Positions 1 through 11,595 of a stretch of DNA of 64,000 nt are shown here, one piece after another. The notes beneath the pieces were generated by a model, which saw only the letters and a program-made list of their open reading frames with translations, was not told the origin of the DNA and ran no database searches. Within the stretch, counting starts at the first letter, position 1. Every line of letters starts with the position of its first letter. Origin of the DNA: Melampsora larici-populina 98AG31. Lineage: Eukaryota; Basidiomycota; Pucciniomycetes; Pucciniales; Melampsoraceae. The translations under genes were made by a program, and so were the position numbers. Location of the stretch: NCBI RefSeq assembly GCF_000204055.1, contig NW_006768766.1:776706-840705 (forward strand). The letters are read 5' to 3'.

Positions 1-2341
1 GATGATGAACTGCGCATCCCTCGTCAACTGGCTCCCTCGAGTCCTACTCTTCCATCTGTTGACGTAAGCTCATTTCTAATCACTTGTCACCCCATACTTG
101 TCTGCTAACATAACCACTCATTTCAGGAGGATCCACAAACACCTCCACCTCTCTCTCAGGACACAAACATCAATCAATCTACTCAAATCACCTCGACCTT
201 ACATCCCACAGCATATCCCGTCGATCCGACTCGTTCTACTGCTGAAAGTCATCGTTTACAATCCTCCATTTCCTCAACTTTCTCAAACGCTCCCGCCGAA
301 ATCGCACTGCCCCCAGCTGTACATCAAGTGACCAACGCACCAATACAGCGCTCTGTTTCATATGAGCTTGCGCCTCCGGTCGTAGCTGCGCGCTCCTTGC
401 GGAAAGCACCGGCTCAACCCCCTATGGCTAAACTCTCCCCAGCTAGGCCAGATGAACCACGACCGAATGCTTCTATGAGAGACGACTTTGAAGACGAAGT
501 TGCAAGACAAGCTGAGGTGATGAGGCAAGAGCGACTCTCGCGGCGCATCACGCATGCTCAAGACTCGATTGGTACTTCTGGTTCCAGTCGGCCAACCGAA
601 GCAGGTCCCTCTGTGATATCAAACGTGCCGGAACCGAACTCAAAGGATAAAGGGAAAAGGCGAGCTAGTGGGGCGGCAACTGATAGTCAGCCTGGTGTTT
701 TGATTGGTAATTTGATAAGCGAAGGTCATGCAAACTATGTATTGATGTACAACATGCTCACTGGTATTCGGATAGGTGTAAGTGTAACAAGTGACATTCT
801 CTCCATCTATCCTGATCTTTGCTCACACCACCATTCGTATTCAGGTGTCACGCTGCCAAGCGAAACTGAAACGTCCTCTGACACCGGAAGACTACACAGC
901 TCGCCATAAGTTTTCTTTCGACATGTATGTTCCGTTTTATTCCGAATATACGCTTGTTTCAGATCCTAACTTATGAAACGTGCATCTCAGAGTCGGTAAT
1001 GAACTGACGCCCTCAGCAAAGTATGACTTCAAGTTCAAAGACTATGCTCCATGGGTCTTTCGTGAATTACGGGAATACTTTCACCTCGATCCTGCGGATT
1101 ATCTTTTATCATTGACGGCTAAATACATTCTATCCGAGATTGGTTCACCTGGAAAATCCGGTTCTTTCTTTTACTTTAGCAGAGACTATCGGTTCATCAT
1201 CAAGACCATTCATCATGCTGAGCATAAGTTTTTACGTGGAATTCTGCAACGATATCATGAACATGTCAAGGCGAACCCACACACATTACTTAGTCGATTC
1301 TATGGGCTTCATCGAGTCAAACTCCCTCGCGGTCGGAAAATCCATTTCGTGATCATGAATAATTTGTTTCCTCCGCATCGTGACATCCACGAAACTTATG
1401 ATTTGAAGGTAAGCTTGGTTATCTTCTTCAACACTTGATGACTCTCTAATCTTCCTTGCCTCACTAGGGATCTGCTATCGGTCGTGAATACCCGGAAGAC
1501 AAAGCCAAAGCCGGTGCAGTTTTGAAAGACTTGAACTGGATCCACAGATCCAAAGCAATTGACTTGGGACCCACGAAGCGCACTGTATTTGAGGACCAGC
1601 TTAAACGCGATACAAAGCTTCTACAGGCTCTTGGTATCATGGACTACAGTTTGTTGATCGGACTACACGATATGACGAGAGGCAATCGAGATCGCTTGCG
1701 GGATGATCAATTACGCGTCTTCCAAGTAAGTCATTCATGCCCACAATTAAATCTTTGGGGCACGTCATCCTCATCTCATTTTTTTTGATTGAAGCCTGTG
1801 ACAACCGGTGTCAATCGTCAGCCTACTCAGATTCGCCGCGAACAAGAATTGGCTGCCTCAGCCTTACGCAAAGCTGTACAGCAATCAGATCCTCAAGCCT
1901 TCTCTGAGGTCAACAGACTACCGTTGAAGGATCATTCCGAGCGTAGACATTTCACCTTTTATCAAGATGAGGGTGGGTTCCAGGCGACGGATGGCGATAA
2001 CAACTCCATGCCCATGATCTATTATCTTGGCATCATTGACATACTGTAAGCTACCTATCGTTTACGTTTTTCCTGTTTGAGCTAGAGCTCATGATGTTTT
2101 TCTCTTCCAACAGAACCCCATACTCTTCTGTCAAACGATTTGAACACTTTTGGAAGGGGCTATCACATGACAAAGTAAGCTTATCTCCAAGCAATCTACC
2201 TTTTACCTCAACATTAACGTGTTTTTACTCCAGCACATGATATCAGCCGTGCCACCTGAAGAATATGGCAACCGATTCCTCAACTTCTTGCTCTCTATCA
2301 TTCGTGGTGGAGATGTTTCGATAAGACCCAGAATGGAATAG
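1..2341 (+). CDS. MSS4: Phosphatidylinositol-4-phosphate 5-kinase (Mss4-like), 5' end outside window
   Basis: Exons: <1-63, 127-777, 845-924, 991-1408, 1468-1725, 1795-2045, 2114-2174, 2234-2341. They sum to 1890 nt (629 aa plus TAG), every junction is GT-AG and all phases agree. The family makes PI(4,5)P2 from PI4P at the plasma membrane, controlling actin and secretion. Seen: a disordered Ser/Pro-rich region up to about residue 230; the kinase start [15 protein letters not shown]; the ATP loop [12 protein letters not shown] near residue 316; YDLKGSAIGR; KDLNW; the catalytic [11 protein letters not shown] near residue 461; YYLGIIDIL; and a C-terminal [12 protein letters not shown]. Introns are 59-69 nt. 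The kinase fold appears complete, so the gene looks functional. Only the N-terminus is missing. The PIP5K rather than PIP4K assignment is from overall resemblance. Confidence 0.95.
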
Positions 2342-3840
2342 TTGACTTTCTTTCCACCCCATCAACATCTTAACTTTCACATATTATCTTATGCCTTGTG
2401 TCATTCTTCCTTTCACAATACATTCATTTATTTTTTGCGAATTGACTTTTTTCTTAGATTTCTTTGATTTTGGTGTCAGTGTTTTGGGTCTTTTTTTATG
2501 TCCTAGAGGCTAGGAGTTTTTTTTATGATGTACACCTTTCTTCCTATCGTTTTGGTTTTTTTTTCGATACTTCTTACCTTCATTTACCACTATAAATATA
2601 CATATATACATATGTATATATATACTCTAACATTACTTTTCATCGATCTCTTGTTCTTCTCTTTATAAACAAACACTCATTTGAAACTCTTGTTTCTTTT
2701 AAACCTCTTGACCTTTTATTATCATTTACATTTTTATATTTTTCCTTTGAACCAAATACCCACCTCTTTTCTTTTGATCATTGTAGTATGTGGTTTCTGT
2801 ATATTACACATTTACAAGGTTTGGTTTATATATTTTTTTCCTAATATTGAAGATATGAAAATTCATTTTTCTTTGATCTTGGGATTATCATTCACCTTGA
2901 ATTTCAAACCATTCTTGATAGTTGATATTTGTTTTGTATATTTCTTTTTGGGTACAGAGAGTTGTTCAAGTATGTGATTTGAAAATTGAGAAGTCTGAGT
3001 CACTGTTTACACCTGAAGCAATGAACTACACCATGGAGTGGTTCTTGGTCAGGAAAGGTGTTGGTACTAAAAGTGGCCAGATACTTGCCTGAAAATTGCC
3101 TGTAAGCTAACTTAACTAAGTCCCTCTTGGACAAACCAGTAGTTGAGAGAGGGACTTATACCTTATATCAAGACTCTGATGTATGAGCTGGAAAAGTTTG
3201 GCTGGGCACTTTTCAATCCTCCATATCTCCATAGCCTGCATACAAATACCCTCTGCACCAAAGAAAAGTCTTCTGCACCTGATCATTCTACACACATCTT
3301 TTCAGATCCCTCCCTTGTTGCTAGGAAGGCCCTTGAAAACAGACTTGAAGAATTGGTTTTTGTGTAACATTTCAGTGGGTTTGGTATGAGATTTTGACAG
3401 GTTGGTCAGCTTTCTGCCTGATTTTGATGTTTTTTTGTAAAACTTCACAATTGCATTGCCATTCAAGTTTTGAATCAAATTGGAACTAGGCTACATACAT
3501 GTGTGTAGATTAAGAAGGCACAAAGCTCTTTTCCTGGGTCCCAAGGATATTTGTTTGCAGGATATACAGACACTACATGCAATTTGCTGATGTGCATGTG
3601 GTGCACATTAACGTGACTTGCCTTGGCCCCGTGAGGTACATAGCTGACACAGCGGCTGACATGCCGACACTGCCAAATATCTTTACTGTGCACATACATA
3701 CATGATATGATTATGTATGTACATACTTGCTGACCTTTTGATCACCCTCCCTCATGTCCCACCACCCCAGACCCTCACCATCATCCTGTCCAAATAACTC
3801 ATTGCACATTAACATCACATCTGCTTGATTCACTCCTTTT
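2342..3840. other. Intergenic DNA, 3' flank of the PIP5K gene
   Basis: T-rich 3' flank with a short (TA/CATA)n run near 2590-2630, then unremarkable AT-rich sequence. Open frames at 2681-2977 and 3143-3367 have low-complexity or unrecognised products, and I see no supported gene. Confidence 0.5.
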
Positions 3841-3954
3841 GTAAGCATGGCACCAACTCAGAACATTGTCTGTGTCTGTTCTTCATGCCAAATTTTGTTG
3901 TTTATTGATCCTGCCAGAAACACTCATCCTGGTGTGGTGAGATTTCACTGCCCG

Positions 3955-4140
3955 CACGGTTGCCTTGGCAACAAACCTCCAAGGATTCCTTGGATGGCCC
4001 CCCAAGGAAAAAGGCACCCAAGGAATACCTCCAAGGCAAATTTTGGCCATTGCCATTGCCTTGGATCGGATCCTTGATGGGAGCTTCCCTTGGAGTTGGA
4101 ATCCAAGAACTCCTTGGATTTTTGCATCCAAGCCAAATAT
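3955..4140. repeat. CCAAGG/CCTTGG palindromic-word cluster
   Basis: About nine CCAAGG or CCTTGG hexamers (each the reverse complement of the other) lie within about 185 bp, e.g. CCAAGGATTCCTTGG near 3980. The block can fold in many registers and is open in several frames on both strands for that reason, so I do not call a gene. It is richer in GC than its surroundings. Confidence 0.6.
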
Positions 4141-5217
4141 GCTGGCTGTGTTTATATGATTGATCAAATTTAATTAAATGTTTTTTTTATTGTTTCAAAT
4201 TGGCACACTATATTTTTCTCTTGGGTCATTCTTTTATGAGTCTTTCTTTAAATAATTTAATCATATAAATTTCTTTTTTTACTTAGTTACTGAAGATCTC
4301 ATTTGACATTATTATTTGGGTGGACGTTTCATTTGTTTATCAAAACTCAAAAATAAGTATACAAATTATCAAAGAGAAGATAAAATTAAGATTCAAAATA
4401 TCTTTTTTCCGCACTCACAGCCAGATAACAGAAATTTTAGTTTAGTTAGGTTAACATTATCAAAAGGTATTAGAAGACTGTGGAGAGAGAAAGTAACAAG
4501 GTTGTAGTTGAGAAGATCAAGAAAGAATATATTATTGAAAGAAAAGAGAGATGATTTAGAATAAAGGAAAACTGTGAGGGTAGTGACTCTTTTGAAGGAG
4601 GCTACACTCACTAAAAGGTGGTATTGGGACTAGATATGTAGTGAAGTATAATGAGTATTATTATATTTCAGATTATTACTAGTTACAAGAGAAGAGGAGG
4701 ATGAGAGGAAGGTAAGAGGAAAGATGAGATGAGGATGAGATGAGTAGATGATAGTCAAACAACTAAGAGTCTGCTGGGACAAATCCTGGCAGACTACAGT
4801 TAGTTGACTCTTAAAGAAGAGATTCGATTTACTATTATGTAAGGGATGAGAACAGGATCCCAATGTTCTCCAATATCCTTCTTGGTAATTGGATAAAGAG
4901 TGATTATGAAGATCACTATCTTGGTTATCTCTTAGAGGTCACCAACCTGTTTGGTTATTATCTTGGAGGTTGCCAACCTATTGGTTATTATCTCAGAGGT
5001 CTCCAACCTAGTATAGAAACTACTTAGGGGAAGTAGAGGATCCAGAAGGGAAGTGTATAACTTACTTGGATCTAGTCAGGAATAATCAAGGTAGTATAGA
5101 ATGAATCACTAGTATTATTATTTGTAATACTCTTGATTTTTATTCTATTGGAACTCTTGATGGTTTTTTGAAATAGGTATGTATAAACTTAGTTTTGGTT
5201 TATATATTCAGCTCTCT
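4141..5217. other. AT-rich intergenic DNA, no gene seen
   Basis: Mixed AT-rich sequence with purine-rich tracts at 4480-4790. The only structured part I see is the 30-bp tandem repeat at 4921-5010, listed separately. Confidence 0.4.
4921..5010. repeat. Three tandem copies of a 30-bp unit
   Basis: Exact 30-bp spacing: each unit starts TTGGTTAT, continues with a TCTyrGAGGT-like core, and ends with CCAACCT plus one or two bases. Units 2 and 3 differ at few positions and unit 1 is more diverged. Confidence 0.8.
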
Positions 5218-5261
5218 AAACCTAATATTGTAATATACACAAGTGTTACAATATTAGGTTT
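5218..5261. repeat. Perfect 16-bp inverted repeat (hairpin)
   Basis: Arms AAACCTAATATTGTAA (5218-5233) and its exact reverse complement (5246-5261) are separated by 12 bp. A second hairpin follows at about 5285-5320 with arms ACACTTAATG / CATTAAGTGT. These may be ends of a small foldback element. Confidence 0.75.
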
Positions 5262-5382
5262 ATAATTATTATTTTTATAATTAATTACACTTAATGTTAT
5301 GTTCAGTAATCATTAAGTGTTTTATGTGATATAAGCATTTTGAACTCTTGATACTGAGTTATGAGCTGTTACTATCACGGCA

Positions 5383-5541
5383 AACAAGAGGTGATTTTCC
5401 AGTGGGACAACCCATTGTATTTAACACAGGCGATGAGCCAAAATGTATGATTTTGGCATTATTTCTGCGTTGCTTCTGTGTTTTGGCTCAGAAACTGCAT
5501 TGAATGTAATCAGTCTTCCCACGGGAAAATCATATCTTGTT
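5383..5541. mobile_element. Small foldback element (MITE-like), 159 bp
   Basis: The ends are imperfect inverted repeats of about 25 bp: left begins AACAAGAGGTGATTTTCC and the right end, reverse-complemented, begins AACAAGATATGATTTTCC. Nested inside is another inverted pair, TGAGCCAAAA / TTTTGGCTCA. There is no coding potential. A target-site duplication was not evident. Confidence 0.6.
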
Positions 5542-5944
5542 CCCCGTGTATTGTTCTTGTATGTAATCGTATATGTTACATATTAGTTCTTGAGTACGTA
5601 TATATGTAATTAGTGTTTTATACATATGTCATTACATGTTACATATGTTTCTAAGATATATGTACATGTAATTGAGTTTAATAAGTAATAGTTATATTTA
5701 CAAGTTAGTCTCTGGGTGCATGTGTATGTACCCAGGGCTGACAAAAACTCAGTAATAAAAAGAAGACAGAGACTGGAGATCAATCCACCTGTGTGTACTT
5801 GAATCTTACAAACCTATTGGTGTATACAAGAACCTGTATGATCCCATGGAATCCGAAATGTAGCGTGTAGATGTAGTTATAATGTGTAGAAGCATCTAAT
5901 GCTGATCCGATTTTGGACAAGTCCAAAATCATCACTGCTCACTA

Positions 5945-6241
5945 CCAACACCCCACCATCACACCACACCACCACACCACACCACACCACACCACACCAC
6001 CCCACACCACACTACTTCACCAATCACCACACCACACCACCGCTCACCACCCCACACCACACTACTTCACAAATCATCACACCACACCACCGCTCACCAT
6101 CGTTCACCACCGCTCACCACCGCTCACCACCGTTCACCACCGCTCACCATCGTTCACCACCGTTCACCACCGCTCACCATCGTTCACCACCGCTAACCAC
6201 CTTTCACCACCGCTAACCACCGCCACCACCGCTCACCACTG
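5945..6241. repeat. CACC-rich minisatellite (ACCAC / CACCACCGTT units)
   Basis: Starts as near-perfect CACAC/CACCA runs, then changes to 10- and 20-bp units of the type CACCACCGCT / CACCATCGTT. Two copies of a CCACACCACACTACTTCAC block lie at about 6000-6020 and 6050-6070. It sits 150 bp upstream of the ATG at 6395. The stop-free frames across it are low-complexity His/Thr/Pro strings and are not genes. Confidence 0.85.
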
Positions 6242-6394
6242 CTAGTTGATGTTAAACCTAACACCACACCTCACTACTACAACTCCGAGCTCAATCAGCA
6301 GTACTGACTGTCAAATCTCACCTACCCTTTGAACTCCACATCTATTCCCACCTACCCTTCAACCTCTTAATCTTACTTAAAATCATTAAACAAG

Positions 6395-7695
6395 ATGTCC
6401 ACCAATGATGAAAATATACCAGCACCACCAGAAATCTCTATTCAAGGAACTCGCAACCCCATGGATCCCAAAACACGAGAAAAAATGGATCAATATGTGA
6501 AATCATTTGCCGCTGAACATGGGTACTTGATATCGGTTGGGAAGTCCTACGTTTTAAAGGGGAGATGTACATATCACTGTCATTGAGGCGGCCTTTGCAA
6601 GACTTTGAAGGACTCTTCCAAGGCAAGCAAGTCATTGAAGATCAACTGCCCATTTGCAATGAAGGCCAAGCTGGACACCAAACATCGATATTGGACGCTC
6701 TCCCACATCAACACCAGCCACAACCACCCTCCCAACTTTGACCTCGAATATATACCCCCTGATGACAAAAGTTCGAACTCAACCGGTGACAAAATAGACA
6801 CCTTTCTGTACTTTCTATCACAACGTCTCCAACTGCTTGACTCCACTACTCAAAACACTGTTCTTGATGAAATTAAGCGAATTGTTGAAAAACAAGATGA
6901 AATAAGTCAATCTCTTATTCAACCATTGGTAAGTTTTCCACATCTTTCTTTCTCAAGAGCAGAGCCCTGAAATAACTCCCCATCACCTGAACGCCAGACA
7001 TCCAAAGTGGTTGTAGAGTTCCAAGGTACAAAATCGACCCATCAGGCCAACTCAACCCTGCTTGATATTGAGGATGAAGAATCTGATCATCCGCAATCAC
7101 CAAAAGTAAGCACTCTATCTATTTTACGTTTAACACATCATTATCATCATGATCCTTACCTGGAAACTGTATTTGTCTCGTCTAGTTGCAGAGTCTTCCG
7201 CACGCAAGCTCAAATGCAGAACCACCCAATCCGATGCTTCCAGTTCATCTTGAGGAGGAAAACCACCCAGCCGATTCAGACAATACACCACCTGATCTTT
7301 TTGATAATTCACCGACTGGTCTTCTTAACAGTACAACGAGTGACATGGACATTACACCAAACGGAGTTGCTAACAATCCTGCAACAACTAATACACCAAA
7401 TGACTTAAACAATACACCAAGTGCTGTTCTAACCGATAAACTGGCTGATCTTTGTCATGATGACAAACCCAAAGACGGAACTCCACAACTCCCATCTGGA
7501 TCCTCAGCAAAGGACATACAACCACCCAAAACCCATACCGACCTTACAAAAGGCACCCAAAACACAACTAAGAAGACTTGTAGCCTAATCCCCGTCAGCA
7601 CCTTGGAACAGCGTCCTCACACACGCAAACGAGTACGTGAGCAGGTACAAGACTGCCCCAAGGCTGTAACCCGTACAAGGAAATTAAAGCAATGA
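6395..7695 (+). pseudogene. FAR1/WRKY-GCM1-type zinc-finger DNA-binding protein, one in-frame TGA
   Basis: Exons 6395-6928, 6998-7105 and 7186-7695 give 384 codons with agreeing phases and GT-AG introns of 69 and 80 bp. Residues about 40-120 resemble the FAR1/MULE N-terminal, WRKY-GCM1-like finger: HGYLISVGKS, KGRCTYHC, then LCKTL, NCPF, YWTL and HINTSHNHPP, giving Cys ligands and the HNH pair. The remainder is Asn/Thr/Pro-rich with a basic tail (KRVREQVQD), plausibly nuclear. A TGA at 6584-6586 interrupts the finger (CAT TGA GGC) although the frame is open on both sides. CGA at this point would restore a basic residue. No MULE transposase follows, so this may be a stand-alone regulator or a transposon relic. 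Confidence 0.7.
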
Positions 7696-8115
7696 ATGTA
7701 CTACACTAACGCTCAAGCTTGGTCATCCGGATCTTTTCTTTAAATTTACCAACTTATTCTATTCTTTTACAAAGTTCAAAAGTTCAATGAATGTAATATT
7801 TTTATCCAAGTCGATGTTGTTTTTAAACCGACTTAAACTCTCAAAGATTGTCAAGAAATGTTCTCATATCAACAATAGTTTTGTGTAAATAGTACACGCT
7901 AACTTTGATTCAGTGTAAATAGTGCAAGATCCAACACTTATTACTAGAGTTATTACATGAAGAGCAATATCAGTTGATTTCTTACAATTGAGAAGAGACC
8001 TGCTTGTGCTTCAGCCAAGAGCTTTTCAGTCAAGTTTTGATGTCTTTATAACACCATTTCAAAGTGTGAAGTTAATAGTCAAATTACAATCCAAGTTTGA
8101 GTCGGCAGTACTAAT
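7696..8115. other. Convergent intergenic spacer
   Basis: AT-rich spacer between the + strand zinc-finger gene and the - strand transposase gene. It would serve as 3' flank for both. No further feature seen. Confidence 0.5.
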
Positions 8116-11100
8116 TTAAAACACATCCGCAACATCTGCAACATCTTCAAGAACATCTTCATCTTCCTCCGCGGCCTCTGCAATCAAACTTGGTAAATTT
8201 ACTATTGCTGCCCACTCCATTGCGCTCTTCAAACACATCTCCTCCCATTGAGTTAGAAGGGCCACATCCACAATATGACTGTCCGCAAAGTACATTGATG
8301 TGCTTTCAAGCATGCTCCTTAAACCATTGCTCCATGTCATCCATAACCGACCCAATGATAGCACTAGACCCAAGTACAAGAGCCTTGACTCGGCTTGCAC
8401 ATCGCCTGAATTGTGTAGACAGAATAGTCAGCCTTACAATGTCAAATTACGTGAAAACATACCGACTTGGAACCTCACCTTGGTCCTCCTCCCACTTTGT
8501 CTTGATCATGTCAATGCGATCTTGATACATAATTGACCACTTCATCAGCTGTCGAATTTCTTGTCCAATTCGCCAAAGCTCTTCTTCTGCTCCTCTTTTG
8601 AGTAGAAAAGCCCTGATTCCGTTCCTGGTGGCTCGGTCCGTTGCCCACGCTTCGTTAGGATATGTTAAGCCTCCAATATCCCAAAAGGGGTCAGTTATGT
8701 CCATTGACTCCACTTTTTCAAACGTAGGATCTGGAATCGGGTTGGCTGGATTGTGTTTCCGGTTGTAGTTTGATGCATGTCAATGGTAAGTTTGATACTT
8801 CTTCCTTAAGAGTAATTTCTTTTTGTTTCGGCGTTTGTTTAACCACGCCTGGCACGTAGTTCCTACAACAATCTCTGTTCAGTTCCATGTGTTTCTCTTG
8901 CTTCTTGCATTGGTCATAACAATATACATACCTGTATTTAAAGCTGCTCGTCTCTGGTTTTCAATAACCCCCACCTTGGCCTTGTAAAGCTTTGACTTTG
9001 ACAAGCGCACCGTCAGTAAGAGCTTGGACTGGGAATCTGACAATCAAAACAATCAAATGTCAGATTTCCGGTTTTGTATGGTCAGATTAGCGTAGGAAGT
9101 ACCTGATGTCCCTGTGAGGTGTAAGAACTCATCAGATCCTAGTTCTTCCGCCAAGTCCTGCACTTTCTGCTTGAGTGCAATCAATGTTTGGGGGAGATCA
9201 AGCAGCTCTGCCCGCTCAGCGCCTGTCCGCATTCGGGGTCGCTTTGCAGATATGGCTTCCACTCTGCAACTGCATTACATCTGATTTTCTCAGCTCAGTG
9301 CAACCAAGGAGAGAAGATCATAACACCTACTAAGCCTCTAGCATGTCCTCTTCAAGCTCAATCAATACTAGGATTTGCTCCTGTTTATCTTCAGCGGTCT
9401 CACTGATAATTCGCGCCTGCATTTCTTTTTGTCTAGCCCACTGGTTTTTCATGTATTCCAAGTTGAGAGCTGGGCTTTGTGTCTCAATATTAGCCAAGTC
9501 TTTCTGTGCCTCTTCAAGCCTTTCCAGCACAACTTTGAATCGACTTGTCATAGAACCAACTGTAAGGATACATACATCATGTGTCAATTTATTGTTGACA
9601 GTAACAGTTAACACAAGAACTCAAAAGCATACCTGCATTTGCTCGCAACATCTTGTTGTGATGTAACAATCGTATATTGATATTGATCAACCTACGTTGG
9701 CTGGTGGCATACCTGTTCGGACGCACTAGAGGTGACAGGAACGACCATATCCTTTCCATCCCCTCGCCATCTGATAAGCCCCATCCTTCGTTCAATCGTG
9801 GGTTGTAGTCCAATTGGCATCCCCATTCATGCACATATGCATGAAAGACGCTGGTCCCAAACTTGAGACGGTTCAGTTCGCGTTCAATCGCAAACAAGTC
9901 GCGCTAGTATCAGATATATTACATTAGCTAGGTGCAAATAACCAATTAGTTTTTTCCGGAACTGACTTTGATTATAACTTTTTCTAGGTTGCAGCCTATG
10001 TCATATAGGATGCCCAGCTTCTCAATCTTACCCTCACAATCTGCATTGGATACTACCTTCAAAATCCATTCAATCAAGGCAAGAGCAAAATATGACCTAA
10101 TGAAGATGTTTGACTTAGTTACATCTATGATTTACCTTATCCATTCTTAACCCACTGACTTTTCTCCACTTTGTATGATATTGATAAACCGTAGACAATG
10201 ATCATGTCTACATGCCATGCCCAATAAACCGGTATCATCGCTTCCGCCCCAGTGAGACTTACCTCGAACATCATTGGCTGCTGTGTGTTGCTCACTACAA
10301 GGATGCTATAACCAATAGAGTCAGTCAAAATCTACATATAACCTTATTGCCAAAGGACTACCATGTCAATGTCGTCTTCATCAGCCGGATCATCCACACT
10401 CGCACCCATTTTCAAAGCCATCGGTTCCCACTCAATCTTCGGCAGGAAAAGTTCAGGAGTTGGTGGGGAATAACCTGGAATGGGTGCACTTGCCGCCTTG
10501 TGCCTTCGATGCTGAAAGTTGCCATCGAGGCACACAATGATATCAGGCTCGCAAGCCTCGGTAGTGGACACACGGGGACCAAAACACCGCGGGCAGTTTT
10601 CCGCAAGCCGTTCTATTTCAGAAAGCTGAAGGATATCCAATTCTTTATACCGTACCATAGTGACAAGTGTTCGATAGGCGTCATAAGCTGCACTGAAAGG
10701 AGCTCGCCAGTCGCAAGGCTCTGAGTGTTGGAGTCAGTGTTGTGTCATTAAATCTCATTTAAATGAGTGATAGGCCGCATCTCACCTGTTGACTCTTGGC
10801 GGTTAGTATTAGAGGATTATGAGCATCAAGATACTCGTCCAAAGCACGAACAAAGGCCTGCGTACGGACTGCACCGTGTTTCCATATGCAATGGAATAGA
10901 CGCAGCAAGCGTATTGGAAAAGCTGTTCTTGGATGAATTGGCGAGCCTCCGATGTATCCCATCTCAACCAATCGGACTGGATCAGAATTGCATTCACAAA
11001 ATTCGATTTTTACCTTTTTGCGGGCTGGAGATAAGAGTGGACCTTGAATATTGATCAAAACAAGGTATAATATAATCAGAGACTTACTCAAGATGTCCAC

Positions 11101-11586
11101 CAGGTCGACCCAAACATATCTCTTGCGACTTTGATAACATATACATTCTCTTTTATGGTCGGAGTCCCACTTCAAGATATCACCCCATTCTGAGGTTAGT
11201 TGACGACCACACAAGAAGAACGGTAGCATTTTTTCACATTGGTTAAGCCATTGTTTTTGCTTTTCTAAACGTTTTGCATGATATTGAGCCCTAGCAATGC
11301 GCTCCAGAAGTTCAACCTTGTCTTTGTCCATTGCGTTGAAATGAGGTTCTGGTGGATGATCATCAAATTCGTCTTCCTCGTCCATAGGAATATTGACCCA
11401 TTCTGGTCGATATTCAACAGGTAGCCTCGGGTTGCCAGCGTTCCCTTGAAAAAAGGCTTGAGAGGCTTGGCCAGCTTGAGCACGATTTTTGGCCTGCTGG
11501 GCGATAAATGCTTCCTGCAGAGGGGTTGCTGGCTTGTGTTTCCGGCGAAGTCTGTTCAAACGGCAAGCATATGGGTTGGGAGACAT
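8116..11586 (-). pseudogene. KDZ-superfamily transposase, 11 exons, near-complete but broken
   Basis: Exons in transcript order: 11586-11088, 11042-10786, 10718-10362, 10305-10160, 10096-9967, 9903-9633, 9559-9331, 9269-9103, 9036-8932, 8862-8463, 8405-8116. Introns are GT-AG and phases agree. Seen: a CxC-type cysteine region (FCEC, then IGGSPIHPRTAFPIRLLRLF); the first acidic motif IVCLDGNFQHRR; CSEQHTAANDVRGK; SDDTGLLGMACRHD; LGILYDIGC; FHAYVHEWGCQLDYNPR; GLSDGEGMERIW; a coiled-coil tail; and a final Glu/Asp-rich end. These are KDZ landmarks (DDE-type cut-and-paste transposases). Two lesions are visible: TGA at 8780-8782 (CAT TGA CAT) and a one-base frameshift near 8306-8310, where KEHA runs into a stop while ESTSMYF continues one frame over. 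The start is the ATG after a cag at 11587, so an upstream exon is possible. Confidence 0.88.
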
Positions 11587-11595
11587 CTGAAACAA

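Noticed and set aside
2681..2977. 98-codon hydrophobic frame downstream of the PIP5K gene
   Set aside because: T-rich low-complexity sequence; Phe/Leu/Ile-rich product typical of AT-rich non-coding DNA.
3847..4167. Several overlapping open frames on both strands
   Set aside because: They arise from the CCAAGG/CCTTGG word cluster; no motif and no splice support.
5899..6245. Open frames of about 105-110 codons over the CACC array
   Set aside because: The products are His/Thr/Pro repeats, open in several frames because of the repeat.
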